64,000 bases of DNA. Origin: Streptomyces geranii. GTDB lineage: Bacteria; Actinomycetota; Actinomycetes; Streptomycetales; Streptomycetaceae. Below, one piece after another: positions 43,998 to 53,181 of this stretch (positions are counted from its first letter, which is position 1; the number at the start of each line of letters is the position of its first letter). The position numbers and the translations under genes were made by a program. The stretch spans positions 186,001 through 250,000 of the forward strand of contig NZ_KZ672952.1 in the NCBI RefSeq assembly GCF_002954775.1, given 5' to 3'. The notes beneath the pieces were generated by a model. It worked only from the letters and a program-made list of their open reading frames with translations, was not told the DNA's origin and did no database searches.

Positions 43998-45230
43998 ATG
44001 TCCTCCCCGACGACCGAACCCGTGGTGCTCGGTGCCGACTTCGTCCGTGATCCCCACTCCGTCTACGACCGGCTCCGCGCGGAGGGCGCCGTCCACCGGG
44101 CCATCATGCCCACCGGTCTGAAGGTCTGGCTGATCACCTCCTACGAGGAGGGCCGGGCCCTGCTCGCCGACCCGCGCCTGTCCAAGAACATGGCCGACGC
44201 CGGGCACCTCTTCACGCTCCACCAGACCGACATGAGTCGGCAGCGCGACTACTCCCACTCCATCCAGCAGTCCATGATCAACATGGATCCGCCGGACCAC
44301 ACCCGGCTGCGCGGCCTCGTCGGCAAGGCGTTCACCATGCGCCAGGTGAACCGGCTGCGCCCCCGGATCGAGGAGATCGCCGACGAACTGCTCGACTCGC
44401 TGGCCGGGCGCACCGAGTTCGACATCGTCGACGACTACGCGGCGCCGCTGGTCAGCACGGTCATCTCCGAACTGCTCGGAGTCCCGGAAGGCGATCGGGC
44501 CGAGTTCCGCACCACCTCCGAGATCCTGACCTCCGACGCCGACCGGGACGAGGTGAACAAGGCGTCGAACGCGCTGCTGACCCTGGTGAGCGCGATCGTC
44601 GAGGCCAAGCGCGCCGAGCCCGACGACAGGCTCCTCAGTTCGCTGATCCTCGCGGCCGACGGCGAGGACCGGCTCACGCACGAGGAGGTCGTCTCCCTCG
44701 CCGTCGTGCTGTTCGTCGGCGGCTTCGACACCACCGTCAACCTCATCGGCAACGGCACACTCGCCCTCCTGCGAAATCCGGACCAGCTCGCCGCACTGCG
44801 CGCCGACCCTTCGCTGCTGCCGGGCGCCGTAGAGGAGTTCCTGCGCTTCGACGGCTCCGCCAACATCAGTCACTTCCGGCGCACCACCGCCGCGGTCCCG
44901 GTCGGCGACACGACCATTCCGGCCGACGAGTTCGTCTTCGTCGGGCTCCTGGCGGCCAACCGGGACGCGGCCCGCTACCCCGACCCGGACGCACTCGACG
45001 TCACCCGCTCCGCGACGGGCCATCTCGCGTTCGGCCATGGCATCCACCACTGTGTGGGCGCTCCGCTAGCCAGGGCCGAGAGCGAGATCGCCTTCGGACG
45101 GCTCCTCAATCGGTTCCCCGTGCTGAACCTGGCGATCGACCCGGAAAAGCTGACCCAGCGGCCCAGCATGCTCCATCGTGGGGTGCGTTCCCTACCTGTG
45201 CGTACGGATGGGGTCGAGGAGAGCGGTTGA
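43998..45230 (+). CDS. Cytochrome P450 (CYP107AK1-like position in the CFA cluster)
   Basis: A 410-residue soluble bacterial P450. Heme-binding loop 'FGHGIHHCVG' with Cys352; K-helix E-x-x-R in 'EEFLR' (~279-283); I-helix 'VGGFDTTVN' (~240-248), where the usual A-G-x-[DE]-T is G-G-F-D-T. It would hydroxylate the coronafacoyl ring with ferredoxin help; no ferredoxin gene is adjacent. In S. scabiei the CFA cluster has a P450 (CYP107AK1) with the same neighbours. ATG 43998 has GAAAGG about 10 bp upstream. It is the last gene of the operon; an SDR gene expected nearby is absent. Confidence 0.9.
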   Translation: MSSPTTEPVVLGADFVRDPHSVYDRLRAEGAVHRAIMPTGLKVWLITSYEEGRALLADPRLSKNMADAGHLFTLHQTDMSRQRDYSHSIQQSMINMDPPDHTRLRGLVGKAFTMRQVNRLRPRIEEIADELLDSLAGRTEFDIVDDYAAPLVSTVISELLGVPEGDRAEFRTTSEILTSDADRDEVNKASNALLTLVSAIVEAKRAEPDDRLLSSLILAADGEDRLTHEEVVSLAVVLFVGGFDTTVNLIGNGTLALLRNPDQLAALRADPSLLPGAVEEFLRFDGSANISHFRRTTAAVPVGDTTIPADEFVFVGLLAANRDAARYPDPDALDVTRSATGHLAFGHGIHHCVGAPLARAESEIAFGRLLNRFPVLNLAIDPEKLTQRPSMLHRGVRSLPVRTDGVEESG

Positions 45231-45387
45231 CCGCCACTCCGCCGGTCCGTGGGACCAACCGGAATCGCTCTCCGGTGTCCGTGCCTGAGGTACGGCCGAG
45301 CTGGGCGACGAGGTACAAAGCAGCAACAGGGTTTGGTCCTGTCCGTTGTCCGCGGCCGACGCTTGTGAGTCCTACAGGAGAGGGGCG

Positions 45388-45418
45388 TCCCAGACCCCTT
45401 CGATGTGGGGTCTGTGGG
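45388..45418 (+). terminator. Strong hairpin, probable terminator of the cfa operon
   Basis: Perfect 8-bp arms CAGACCCC (45391-45398) and GGGGTCTG (45407-45414) with an 8-base loop, extended by a TCC/GGA pairing around a one-base bulge. It lies about 160 bp after the P450 stop and before the insertion sequence, with no gene between. Confidence 0.55.
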
Positions 45419-45565
45419 AAATCAAATCGCCGCAGGTCAGGGCGATGCGACCCGAAGGCTTCCGAACGAGTCGGGCACCATTTCCGAACGTCTCGCCAGG
45501 CTTGCGTTGCGCAGGTCAGGCGGGGTGCTCTCCAGGCTTGTCCATGCACTTCACCCAGCCTGCAT

Positions 45566-46448
45566 TAAGAGGATGTCTCACGTGGTGCATAGGCTGTGCG
45601 GCATCGTGAACGGTTGTGGCTGCTGATCTGTCGCAGCGGCTGGTTCCTGACGAACTCTGGGAGCTGGTCGCCCCGTTGCTGCCGTCGTTCGCTGCTCGTC
45701 CGCAGGGTAGCGGGACCGCTCCGTGTGACGAGCGGGCTGTGTTCACTGCCGTGGTGTACGTGCTGACCAGCGGTTGTGCCTGGCGGCATCTGCCGCCGAC
45801 GTTCGGCACGTCTCCTGCGACGGCGCATCGCCGGTTCACGGTGTGGACCGAGGCGGGCTTGTGGCGCCGGCTGCACCGCACGGTCCTCGATGAACTTGGG
45901 GCGAGGGGCGAGGTCGACTGGACCTCGGCGATCATCGACGCAGCGTCCGTCCGTGCAAAAAAAGGGGGGATCACTGACCGGGCCGAACCCGGTCGATCGC
46001 AGCAAGAAGGGCAGCAAACTGCATGTCCTGTCCGACGCTCAGGGCATCCCTCTGGCCGTCGCGGTATCGGGGGGCGAACCTGCACGACAGCCAGGCATTC
46101 AAGCCGCTGATCCTCGCGATACCGGACATCCGCTCCCGACGTGGACCGCGCCGACGGCGACCGGTCAAGATCCGGGCCGACAAGGCGTACTTTTCCGCCG
46201 ACCACCTGGCCTGGCTCCGCGGCCGCAGCCTGATCCCGCGGATCGCGCGTCCGGGAATCGAGTCCGGCGAGCGGCTCGGCCGCCACCGCTGGAAGATCGA
46301 GCGGTCGATCGCCTGGCTGTTCGGCTATCGCCGGCTCACCGTCCGATACGAACGCAAGGGCAGTCACTTCCTCGCTTTCCTCGGCCTCGCCGCCGCCTTG
46401 ACCTGCTACAAGAAGCTGGCAAAACTCAACACGTGAGACATCCTCTTA
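45566..46448 (+). mobile_element. IS5-family (IS427-like) insertion sequence
   Basis: The ends are a perfect inverted repeat: TAAGAGGATGTCTCACGT at 45566-45583 and its reverse complement at 46431-46448. The outermost TA on each side fits a 2-bp TA target duplication, leaving 16-bp terminal repeats. The element is about 880 bp and contains one transposase region. It sits just downstream of the coronafacoyl operon and forms its right border. Confidence 0.88.
45616..46436 (+). pseudogene. IS5-family transposase in three frames
   Basis: The N-terminal part is from 45616 ('LVPDELWELVAPLLPSF', 'GCAWRHLPPTFG', 'DWTSAIIDAASVRAKKGG'). The middle continues in another frame ('GPNPVDRSKKGSKLHVLSDA') and the C-terminal part in a third ('RADKAYFSADHLAWL', 'RHRWKIERSIAWLFGYRRL'). 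The first shift is at an A7G6 run (45957-45969), possibly a programmed slippage site. The second is at a six-G run near 46070 and looks like a one-base insertion that disables the gene. Confidence 0.82.
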
Positions 46449-46608
46449 GCGATCACAGGGCCCGAAAATATCGATGAGAAGGAGCAACGCTGGTGCTCCA
46501 GATGCCCTGAAGGTTGGTCGTGGATCCGCATCGCTGGTTTGAGGTGCGGTGTTTGCGTGGCTCATTCGGGGGTTCGGTGTTGGATGCCTGGCCGCTCCGC
46601 TCACTCGG

Positions 46609-47577
46609 TCATTCCTCCATGGCTGTGTCGCCGTAGCGCCGCGCGACCTCGTGGAACGCTTTCTTGGGTCTGAACGCACCGTCGCCGGTCACCGCCACGA
46701 CCCCGAAGCCGGCCTTGTCGATGTCGAGACGAGGATCGTCGTGACACGGGAAGTCGGGCATGGCGAAGGTGAACACGAAGCAGCCGTGCACGCCCTCCGC
46801 GTCGTACTGGTCGATGAGTTCACCGAGGTAGCGGGCCTGGACGGACTCGTCGCGGGGGTGGTCACCGCGGATGCGCGGGGGTACGGCGAACCAGTTGACG
46901 ATCCAGAAGGAACCGGCGCCCCGCTGGTCGGCTCCGGTGAAGGCACCGCACCCGAACTCGGTGATGACGACGGGCTTGTCGTGGTCGCGAACCAGGGCAC
47001 GCAGGCGGTCTGCGTAGGTGGTGTGGTTGCGGCCGGAACGGTAGAAGCTGACGCCGACCAGGTCGAACAGCGACCAGTCGACGTGTTCCCACCCGGCCGC
47101 GGAGTAGGTGACCGGCCCGCCGAAGCGGCGCCGCGCGGTGGTCACGGCGGTGGTGAGCAGCCGGTGGAGCCGACGGTCGATCCTGCGCCGCAGCAGGCGA
47201 TGGAAGCGCACGATGAGCTTCAGGCGCAGGAACGAGCGAGGTCCGGGGACAATGCCGGGCACGGTGTGGGAGAACTCGCTGCCGACCAGGAGCGTCACTC
47301 GGTCCGGGTGTTCCCGGCGGAGTTCTTCGGCCGCCTCGGCGACGGCGTCCAGGTGCTCCAGCAGCTTCGGCTGAGGCAGCTCGGGAACGTGGGGCCGGAT
47401 GTAGACGCCGAGACCGGTCTCGAGGGCGGTGCGGGCGGCATCGATCAACCGCTTCCCGTCCCCGATGAGCATCACCGTGGTGCAGTGCAGATCCCGGGAG
47501 ATGACCTCCAGGTCCCGCCGCACGTCATCGGTGCTCGCCTCGCCGACCAGGTATGAGATGCCGCGGACGGTCAGCAT
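46609..47577 (-). CDS. TIM-barrel glycoside-hydrolase-like protein
   Basis: A 322-residue protein without a signal peptide. The pattern is that of a clan-A-like (beta/alpha)8 barrel: 'IRPHVPELPQPKLLEHLD', 'LLVGSEFSHTVPG' (possible acid/base Glu), 'FDLVGVSFYRSG', 'KPVVITEFGCGAF' (probable nucleophile Glu), 'GSFWIVNWFAVPP'. I do not recognise the exact family or substrate. ATG 47577 overlaps the end of the upstream membrane-protein gene by 7 bp, so the two are co-translated. Confidence 0.6.
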   Translation of the reverse strand: MLTVRGISYLVGEASTDDVRRDLEVISRDLHCTTVMLIGDGKRLIDAARTALETGLGVYIRPHVPELPQPKLLEHLDAVAEAAEELRREHPDRVTLLVGSEFSHTVPGIVPGPRSFLRLKLIVRFHRLLRRRIDRRLHRLLTTAVTTARRRFGGPVTYSAAGWEHVDWSLFDLVGVSFYRSGRNHTTYADRLRALVRDHDKPVVITEFGCGAFTGADQRGAGSFWIVNWFAVPPRIRGDHPRDESVQARYLGELIDQYDAEGVHGCFVFTFAMPDFPCHDDPRLDIDKAGFGVVAVTGDGAFRPKKAFHEVARRYGDTAMEE

Positions 47578-48587
47578 GCGCTCGGCTCCTGTCGACGCAG
47601 TCGGTGGGCGGCCATGAGGAGAAGGGCGGCGACGCCACCGAGCATTGCGGCGTTCACCGCGTACTTCATCGTGTCCTCCACGTTGCCGCCGAGCGGTTCG
47701 ACCAGGAAGGACAGCGCGGCGCGGACGACGAGGGCGCTGCCCGCGGCGGCCAGTACGTGCCGGCGGCCCCAGCCCCGGCGGCGCGACCAGCGCAGCAGCA
47801 GCCAGCCGAGTACGACCATGGCGACCACGTTCACCGTCACCCCCACCCAGGTCGCCGGCAGCAGCTGACTGGCGCACCATGCGACCCCTGTGACACCGCC
47901 GACCAGCCACCACGACGGCGTCTTCGCAGACGACTGGATCCTCGCAGGCCGGACGGTGAACGCGGCGGCGATCAGGGCAATGGCGACCACTGCGGCGCCG
48001 ATCAGGTGCGCCGGGCCGGCGGTGGAGTCCGCTGCCGTGTCGTTGTAGATCAGCGCGGCGCTCAGCGCCCACAGCGCCACCATGACGCCGACGCCGACCC
48101 GGCCCAGCCACCGCCGGTCAGCGATGCGCGGGGCACAGGATTCGACCACCGCGATCGGAGCGGCGAAGCTCCAGATCACATGCCCCCCGACATAGTTCAG
48201 CAAGCTCGCCGCATCGACCCCCAGGCCCGGGATGAGGGTGACCAGCGCCTGGGTCGCCCAGTCGGGGTCATCGGGGTTGATCTCGTGGTGGAACAGGGTC
48301 TGGTCGATCAAGCCGGCCTGGATCACCCCGAAGGCCGCGCTCAGCAGCAGGATCGTCGGCCAGCCGCGACCGGTGCGCCGAGTGATCTCGCGGATGAGCA
48401 CCGCGACGGTTCCGTAGAGCGGCGCGAGGACGAGCAGACCCGCCAGCAGCTCCAGCGGCCGGTTCGTGCTGTCGCTGTAGCCGATGAGGTACTCCGCGCT
48501 GACCGGGGACAGCATCAGCAGGCCGGCCACGGCCGCCCAGCGGTGCCGAGACCGCGGTAGTGCGGCGGGAGCGGATATTACGGGCAT
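47571..48587 (-). CDS. Polytopic membrane protein of unknown function
   Basis: A 338-residue protein with about eight hydrophobic segments, for example 'LLAGLLVLAPLYGTVAVLI', 'GWPTILLLSAAFGVIQAGL', 'LIGAAVVAIALIAAAFTV' and 'VNVVAMVVLGWLLLRW'. No transporter signature is seen, and it resembles uncharacterised integral membrane proteins of actinobacteria. ATG 48587 has AAAGGA about 6 bp upstream. It is the first gene of a two-gene operon with the glycosidase-like gene. Confidence 0.65.
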   Translation of the reverse strand: MPVISAPAALPRSRHRWAAVAGLLMLSPVSAEYLIGYSDSTNRPLELLAGLLVLAPLYGTVAVLIREITRRTGRGWPTILLLSAAFGVIQAGLIDQTLFHHEINPDDPDWATQALVTLIPGLGVDAASLLNYVGGHVIWSFAAPIAVVESCAPRIADRRWLGRVGVGVMVALWALSAALIYNDTAADSTAGPAHLIGAAVVAIALIAAAFTVRPARIQSSAKTPSWWLVGGVTGVAWCASQLLPATWVGVTVNVVAMVVLGWLLLRWSRRRGWGRRHVLAAAGSALVVRAALSFLVEPLGGNVEDTMKYAVNAAMLGGVAALLLMAAHRLRRQEPSAC

Positions 48588-48652
48588 GAGGATCCTTTGG
48601 GGGCCGGGCCGTCATCGGTGCGGTCGACGCTAGAGAGACCGTCGGCGGTCGG

Positions 48653-48712
48653 GCATCCGTCTTCCGTCCAGGAGTGCACGACTTCCGTCTAGAAGTGCTT
48701 GGCCCTCCGTCC
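48653..48712. repeat. Tandem operator-like repeats upstream of the membrane-protein operon
   Basis: Two copies of CTTCCGTCYAGRAGTGC lie at 48661-48677 and 48682-48698, exactly 21 bp apart. A weaker third copy follows at about 48704-48715 and part of another precedes at 48653. The second copy is palindromic (ACTTC-N6-GAAGT). They lie 74-125 bp before the start at 48587, a good position for activator or repressor binding. Confidence 0.55.
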
Positions 48713-48729
48713 ATGCGCGGCCTGACGTC

Positions 48730-49234
48730 GGTTCATGCCTGACCATTTCGATCTCACGCGGGCGCGGGCACCTGCCTCGCGGCGTGTTCGAAGGGCGTGA
48801 CGAGTTCATCTGCCCCACCACGTAAGACACGGTCTAAGCCATCTCTCGGCGCCCTGAAACTTCCCGGCGTCAGCCTCCTGACCACCTACGCGACAGCCCC
48901 AATCTGCTGCAGAGATAGCAATCTGGGAAGCTGCCCGGACATGCCCGCACATCACCCTCGCACGGAGGTGCTGCTCGAGCTGGGCGTCACACCTGCACGC
49001 TCCCGCCGGGCCGCGAGAACCGGCTCACCAGCTGCAGAGCCAAAAATCGCCGACGCGCGAGCCTCAATCGCATCTTCAGCGCTTTCGCGACCCATGACAC
49101 ATGCCACAGGTGGCAGGAGCAGTCAGGAATCACCGCCATTCAGGCAGCTCGATGAGGCAGGGCGGACCGTGTCCCTCAGCACGCGTCCGACACGACCTGA
49201 ACAGGAAATTCTCCCATGGGGCGGCCCTCGAATT
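48730..49234. other. Region with no recognisable gene
   Basis: About 500 bp between two divergent transcription units. One frame is open on the plus strand (48797-49243), but its translation looks like no family, and no ribosome binding site precedes its start. Confidence 0.5.
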
Positions 49235-49248
49235 GCTACTTGAGTAGC
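49235..49248. promoter_or_regulatory. Short palindrome upstream of the Nudix-like gene
   Basis: GCTACT-TG-AGTAGC, perfect 6-bp arms around two bases, ends 20 bp before the ATG at 49269. It could be an operator; no regulator gene is adjacent. Confidence 0.35.
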
Positions 49249-49268
49249 GAGATGGGCAGCCTTGCAGC

Positions 49269-49730
49269 ATGGCAACCTCCTCAGTCGTGCGGCCGGCCGC
49301 CGACCGCCGGGTCCTCCTGCTCCTCCTGGACGACCAGCACCGCCTGATGCTGTGCGACGGTTACTGCGGCGGCTGGACGGTTCCGCAAGTGCTACTCACG
49401 GCCGAAACCGAATTCCAGGACGGGGCAACCCGGTATCTCGCCGAACGGTTTCACGTCGAGAACCCTCACTTCGGAACCGTCTACGGCGTTCACGAAACAG
49501 ACGAGCCCCACTGCCGGGAACACGACCACCGGATCATTTCTCACGTTTTCATCGTGCGGATCAGTCCAGACGAGTCGAATTGCTTTCAGCTGATCTCTCC
49601 GTCACACACCCGGCGGGGAATCGGTGAGCTCAAATACCGCCACCAGGAGATCTCTCCGGAGGGCGCGACCCTGCTTTTTTACAGCTACCTGGAGGGCTGG
49701 CTTCCCAACGGTCCCATCTCGCTCTACTGA
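49269..49730 (+). CDS. Nudix-like domain protein with degenerate Nudix box
   Basis: A 153-residue protein whose start fits the Nudix fold: 'RRVLLLLLDDQHRLMLCDGY', 'CGGWTVPQVLLTAETEFQDG', 'ATRYLAERFHV', 'HRIISHVFIVRI'. The catalytic box (GX5EX7REUXEEXGU) is not kept: the REUxEE part reads T-R-Y-L-A-E-R. Nucleotide-diphosphate hydrolase activity is therefore doubtful; a binding or regulatory role is possible. No clear Shine-Dalgarno precedes ATG 49269, which lies 20 bp after a palindrome. The gene and the region after it are less GC-rich than the neighbours, which may indicate recent acquisition. Confidence 0.6.
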   Translation: MATSSVVRPAADRRVLLLLLDDQHRLMLCDGYCGGWTVPQVLLTAETEFQDGATRYLAERFHVENPHFGTVYGVHETDEPHCREHDHRIISHVFIVRISPDESNCFQLISPSHTRRGIGELKYRHQEISPEGATLLFYSYLEGWLPNGPISLY

Positions 49731-50199
49731 CCTGGAGATCTCATGCCCTTGTACGCCATTTAAATCATCCTGACGCGGACAGTAAGCGGAGTCGAGTTGA
49801 AAACTGCACGACGGGTCAGCGGTATGTCGATGGCGCCGTCGGAAAACGGTAAGAGCATCGCCGTTCTCCTATCGGCACAGGACGAGGAGGGCGCCATCAA
49901 AAAAGATGTGGCGGCGGCTCGAAGACTCTCTACCCCTCGACGTCCTGTGCACTCTCTTTCCGGGGCCGGACGGAATGCTGCGGATGAGCATCCCCTTCGC
50001 TCCTGGGGTCAAGAAGAGAATCCGCGCATGAGCCAGGGCAGCAGGGAAGAGTACGGAGGATTTTCTGAGCCGGTCGGTAAGAGAGGCTTTGGCTCGCGAT
50101 CGGTCGACGGAGGGGGCAAGTCAGGAATGTGTCCTGAACTTCCTGCTCCATAAATGCGCGTGGGTTGATTCATCACTGGGCATCACGGACAGGCTTGCA
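49731..50199. other. Region with no recognisable gene
   Basis: About 470 bp of lower-GC DNA. An open frame at 49797-50153 gives no recognisable protein. I see no RNA gene or clear terminator. Confidence 0.45.
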
Positions 50200-50370
50200 G
50201 TGTCGAGGCTTACTCTGCCGCTGGAGAACCTCGTGCGAAGGATCTCCACTTCCGGAACCCGTGTCACTTTCACCGAGGAGACCGGCCCGATCGCGTCACT
50301 GATCAGTGAGCGGGAACTGACGGAACTTGAGAACAAGCTGGCTGACGAACAGCATCACGGAGATGACTAG
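50200..50370 (+). CDS. Small Phd/YefM-like antitoxin candidate
   Basis: From GTG 50200 this encodes 56 residues reading 'LENLVRRISTSGTRVTFTEE', 'TGPIASLISERELTELEN', 'KLADEQ'. This matches the core pattern of Phd/YefM antitoxins (loop, 'G.RV..T..G.P.A.L.....L..LE'). GGACAGG lies about 8 bp upstream. The frame is open back to 50089, so a longer form is possible. No PIN, Doc or RelE toxin gene follows; the next 430 bp look empty. It may be an orphan antitoxin left after toxin loss. Confidence 0.45.
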   Translation: MSRLTLPLENLVRRISTSGTRVTFTEETGPIASLISERELTELENKLADEQHHGDD

Positions 50371-50802
50371 CGCCGTGGAACGGTCTGATCCCCGGGCTCT
50401 GATGTCGAGGACCTGCGGCGGCTCTGACCCGACCCGTTCACCGCGGTACAGGATGGTGAGCCGGGATGCTTTGGACGCTCGAAAATACCGTCCGGTGCGT
50501 CTCGCTGTGAGGCCAACCGATCGCGACCTCAGTTGTGGATGCCGGTCTCGGAATCCTCATCACCGTCCGGCCCCCAGGCGGCCGGCCGGGGTAGGCGCTT
50601 CGCGTCGGCATCCGCATGTCGGCACACTGCTGCGGCGCGGCACTGTCGGCGAGGCGACGTACGTAGCGGCTGTGCGACCGGGCCGGCAGAGTCCCGCACG
50701 CCGGACGGCCGTCCGGGCTCGCCGGCCACCGACTCACCGCTTCCTCGTCCGCGAGTTCACCCGAGAGTGCCTCAAGTTAGAGTCCACACACGAAGTTCGC
50801 GT
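50371..50802. other. Region with no recognisable gene
   Basis: About 430 bp between the Phd-like gene and the converging DUF3500 gene. The open frames present give no recognisable protein, and no toxin partner is visible. Confidence 0.5.
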
Positions 50803-51975
50803 TCAGTGCGCGGTGGCTGCTCGGTGTTCGGCCAGGACGTCCAGACCGAAGTCCGATGTCGGGTCGCGCCACACCGAGTGCGCGTGGTTGGCGTGCCGCT
50901 GGGTGTTGTCGTACTCGATCAGGACGGTGGGGCCCTGCAGCCGGTAGTAGTGCGGCTCACCGGCCGCCAGGCTGCCCGCCCAGCCGAAGTGGACTTCGTC
51001 GAGGGCGTCTTCGGCGGCGAAGCGGGTCTCGTGGGCCGTGGCAAGTGCTTCCGGAGCCCGGCCGGTGTACAGGGCGAGCAGGCGACGTATCCCGGCACGC
51101 TGTTCTTCGTCCAGGTCGCGTGCGCTGATACCCCGGGGAGGAACGGTGATCGCCAGACGCGCGTGGTCGTCCTCGGTGTAGCCGCTGCCTTCTTCGGACC
51201 GGCGGTCGATGTCGTCGATGAGCCGGGTCAGTGCCGGATCTGCGAACCGGCCCCGCCACAGGTCCTGCATGTGCATCATCGTGTCACCGTCGCGGACCCG
51301 TGGACGGTTGCCGGAAACGATGTCGGAGACCGCCGCGGGGTGCAGCAGAGCCTGCCGGAACTGCTGGTTGCTCAGCCCCCGTGCCACCTGCCGCGCGTGG
51401 TCCTCGGCCCCGCCCAATGGGGACAGGGATCCGCCCAGCAACGCGGTCCTCGCGGGGTCCGCTCCGATGAAGCACGGTGTCGTCGAGACGAGCCGGTTCT
51501 CCACGACCAGGTTGTTCAGGGAGATGTGGTGGCCTCCGAATCTCCAGGCCCACACCGGATCGCCGGGCCGGCCGAAGACCCTCAACCAGTACAGGCCGGG
51601 ATCGCGTCCGCGCTCCCTGCCCCAGCCGGTCCGCCACCCTTCCACCTGGTCCAGGACGTTCTCCAGACCCATCACCGTGGCCACCGTGGCGAAACCGGCC
51701 TCGGACAGCCCGGTCGCCACCAGCCGCATGGCCAGACCCTGTTGGTGTGCACTCTGGTCCCGGACGGCCAGCCCGCCGTGATTCGTGGGGGTGTAGAACC
51801 ATCGCAGCCTCTCGTCCTCGGCACGGGGCACGAGTGGTGAGTCGTATAGGGCGAAGCGCTTCTGGTCCTGGCTGAGGGCGCCCAGCCAGGTGGTGGCCGC
51901 GGCGGCCATGACCGCCGCCGCGCGTTCGGGTGCCGAATCGCCCGGCACCGGCCCGTCGCCGAAATCGACCGTCAT
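50803..51975 (-). CDS. DUF3500-family protein
   Basis: A 390-residue protein of the DUF3500 type, recognised from 'KRFALYDSP', 'RWFYTPTNHGGLAVRD', 'FGGHHISLNNLVV', 'TPCFIGADPA' and the His-rich 'ANHAHSVWRDP' near the end. The GGHH, 'YYRLQGP' and 'NTQRHANHAH' motifs suggest a metal or ligand site. The function is not established. ATG 51975 overlaps the stop of the alcohol dehydrogenase gene (ATGA), so the two are translated together, implying the same substrate pathway. Confidence 0.75.
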   Translation of the reverse strand: MTVDFGDGPVPGDSAPERAAAVMAAAATTWLGALSQDQKRFALYDSPLVPRAEDERLRWFYTPTNHGGLAVRDQSAHQQGLAMRLVATGLSEAGFATVATVMGLENVLDQVEGWRTGWGRERGRDPGLYWLRVFGRPGDPVWAWRFGGHHISLNNLVVENRLVSTTPCFIGADPARTALLGGSLSPLGGAEDHARQVARGLSNQQFRQALLHPAAVSDIVSGNRPRVRDGDTMMHMQDLWRGRFADPALTRLIDDIDRRSEEGSGYTEDDHARLAITVPPRGISARDLDEEQRAGIRRLLALYTGRAPEALATAHETRFAAEDALDEVHFGWAGSLAAGEPHYYRLQGPTVLIEYDNTQRHANHAHSVWRDPTSDFGLDVLAEHRAATAH

Positions 51976-53069
51976 GGGTTGCTCTTCACGTCCTCGGACA
52001 CGTCCAGCATGACCTTGACGGCGTTGCCCCGGCGTTCGGCATACGTGTCGAACGCTTCGGCGACGTCCCGTAGAGGGAAGTGGTGCGTGACCAGTTCCGC
52101 GGTACGCAGACGTCCTCGGGCCGCGAGGGATACGGCGCGGGCCATGGAACCGGTGCCCTCGCCGCGGACCGTCTCGATCGAGATGCCGTTCATCACGGCG
52201 TGGTTGAGGTCGGCCCGCACCGGTTCCTCGAAGAACCCGACGAGTACGACCTTCCCGGAGCGCTTGGCCATACGGAGGGCGTCGTCCACGGCCCTGGGCG
52301 CCCCCGAACATTCCAGGACGATGTCGGCACCCGTACCGCGCGTCGCCTCGCGGACCGCGGTCACGGCGTCTCCCTTCCGGGAGTTGAGCACCACGTCGGC
52401 GCCGAACGACTTGCCGATCTCGAGTCGGGCGTCACGCGTGCCGATCAGAGCCACCGTCCGGGCGCCGAGCTCGACCGCCACCTGAGTGGCCAGGAGGCCG
52501 ATCGGCCCTGGGCCGATCACGGCGACGGTGGCACCGACCAGCAGGGAGCCGAGAACGTCGAAGGCGTGCATGACCGTGCCCAGGGTGGTCAGGACGACCG
52601 CGGTGTCGAAATCCACCGAGTCCGGCAGGCGGTGGAGAGTGGAGACGTGGTTGAGGGCGTACTCGGCGAACCCCCCGTTCACTGTCATTCCCTGCACCCG
52701 GTGGCCCTTGTGCCGCTGACCGTAGTTCAGACAGTCGGTGTACGCCCCGGCCAGACAGTTGGCGCAGCGCATGCAGCCTCGGTGTGCCTCGGTCACGACC
52801 CGATCGCCGACGCGGAACTCGTCGACAGTGCTTCCGACGGCGGCGACGACTCCGGCGTACTCGTGGCCCGGGGTGAACGTGTCGACCGCGGGCCCGCCGT
52901 GCGGGAAGAAGTGTCGGCTGCGGATCTTCAGGTCCGTGCCGCACAAGGAGGCTCTGCGGACATGGACCAGGACGTCTTCGGGTCCCACATGAGGGACGGG
53001 CCGTGTCGTCGTCCTGACGATGCCCGGCTCACCCAGCACTGCCGCCTGCATGGTTTCCGGCAAGGACAT
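51972..53069 (-). CDS. Zinc-dependent alcohol/sugar-alcohol dehydrogenase (MDR family)
   Basis: A 365-residue medium-chain dehydrogenase. Catalytic zinc site: 'SLCGTDLK' (Cys) and 'GHEYAG' (His-Glu). Structural zinc site: 'CMRCANCLAGAYTDC', four cysteines. Rossmann motif 'VIGPGPIGLLA'. It resembles sorbitol- or threonine-dehydrogenase-type enzymes oxidising a secondary alcohol with NAD(P). ATG 53069 is used; the open frame further upstream lacks family similarity. It is first of a two-gene operon with DUF3500 and divergent from the SDR/DapA-type operon across a 240-bp promoter region. Confidence 0.88.
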   Translation of the reverse strand: MSLPETMQAAVLGEPGIVRTTTRPVPHVGPEDVLVHVRRASLCGTDLKIRSRHFFPHGGPAVDTFTPGHEYAGVVAAVGSTVDEFRVGDRVVTEAHRGCMRCANCLAGAYTDCLNYGQRHKGHRVQGMTVNGGFAEYALNHVSTLHRLPDSVDFDTAVVLTTLGTVMHAFDVLGSLLVGATVAVIGPGPIGLLATQVAVELGARTVALIGTRDARLEIGKSFGADVVLNSRKGDAVTAVREATRGTGADIVLECSGAPRAVDDALRMAKRSGKVVLVGFFEEPVRADLNHAVMNGISIETVRGEGTGSMARAVSLAARGRLRTAELVTHHFPLRDVAEAFDTYAERRGNAVKVMLDVSEDVKSNP

Positions 53070-53181
53070 ATCGGGTCTCCAGTTTCGCGCTTCGGCGGCA
53101 CGGGCCAATCCCGATTCTCGGGAGGCCCGTACCTCGGATCCATCTTTGCCGCACTCGGGCCGCCTTTCATACCGCTGCCAC

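Noticed and set aside
45231..45565. Decayed SDR gene between the P450 and the IS
   Set aside because: I looked for Rossmann and SDR motifs in all frames and found none; only a hairpin is supported.
48797..49243. A 148-residue plus-strand protein
   Set aside because: No ribosome binding site, no family resemblance, and codon use like non-coding frames.
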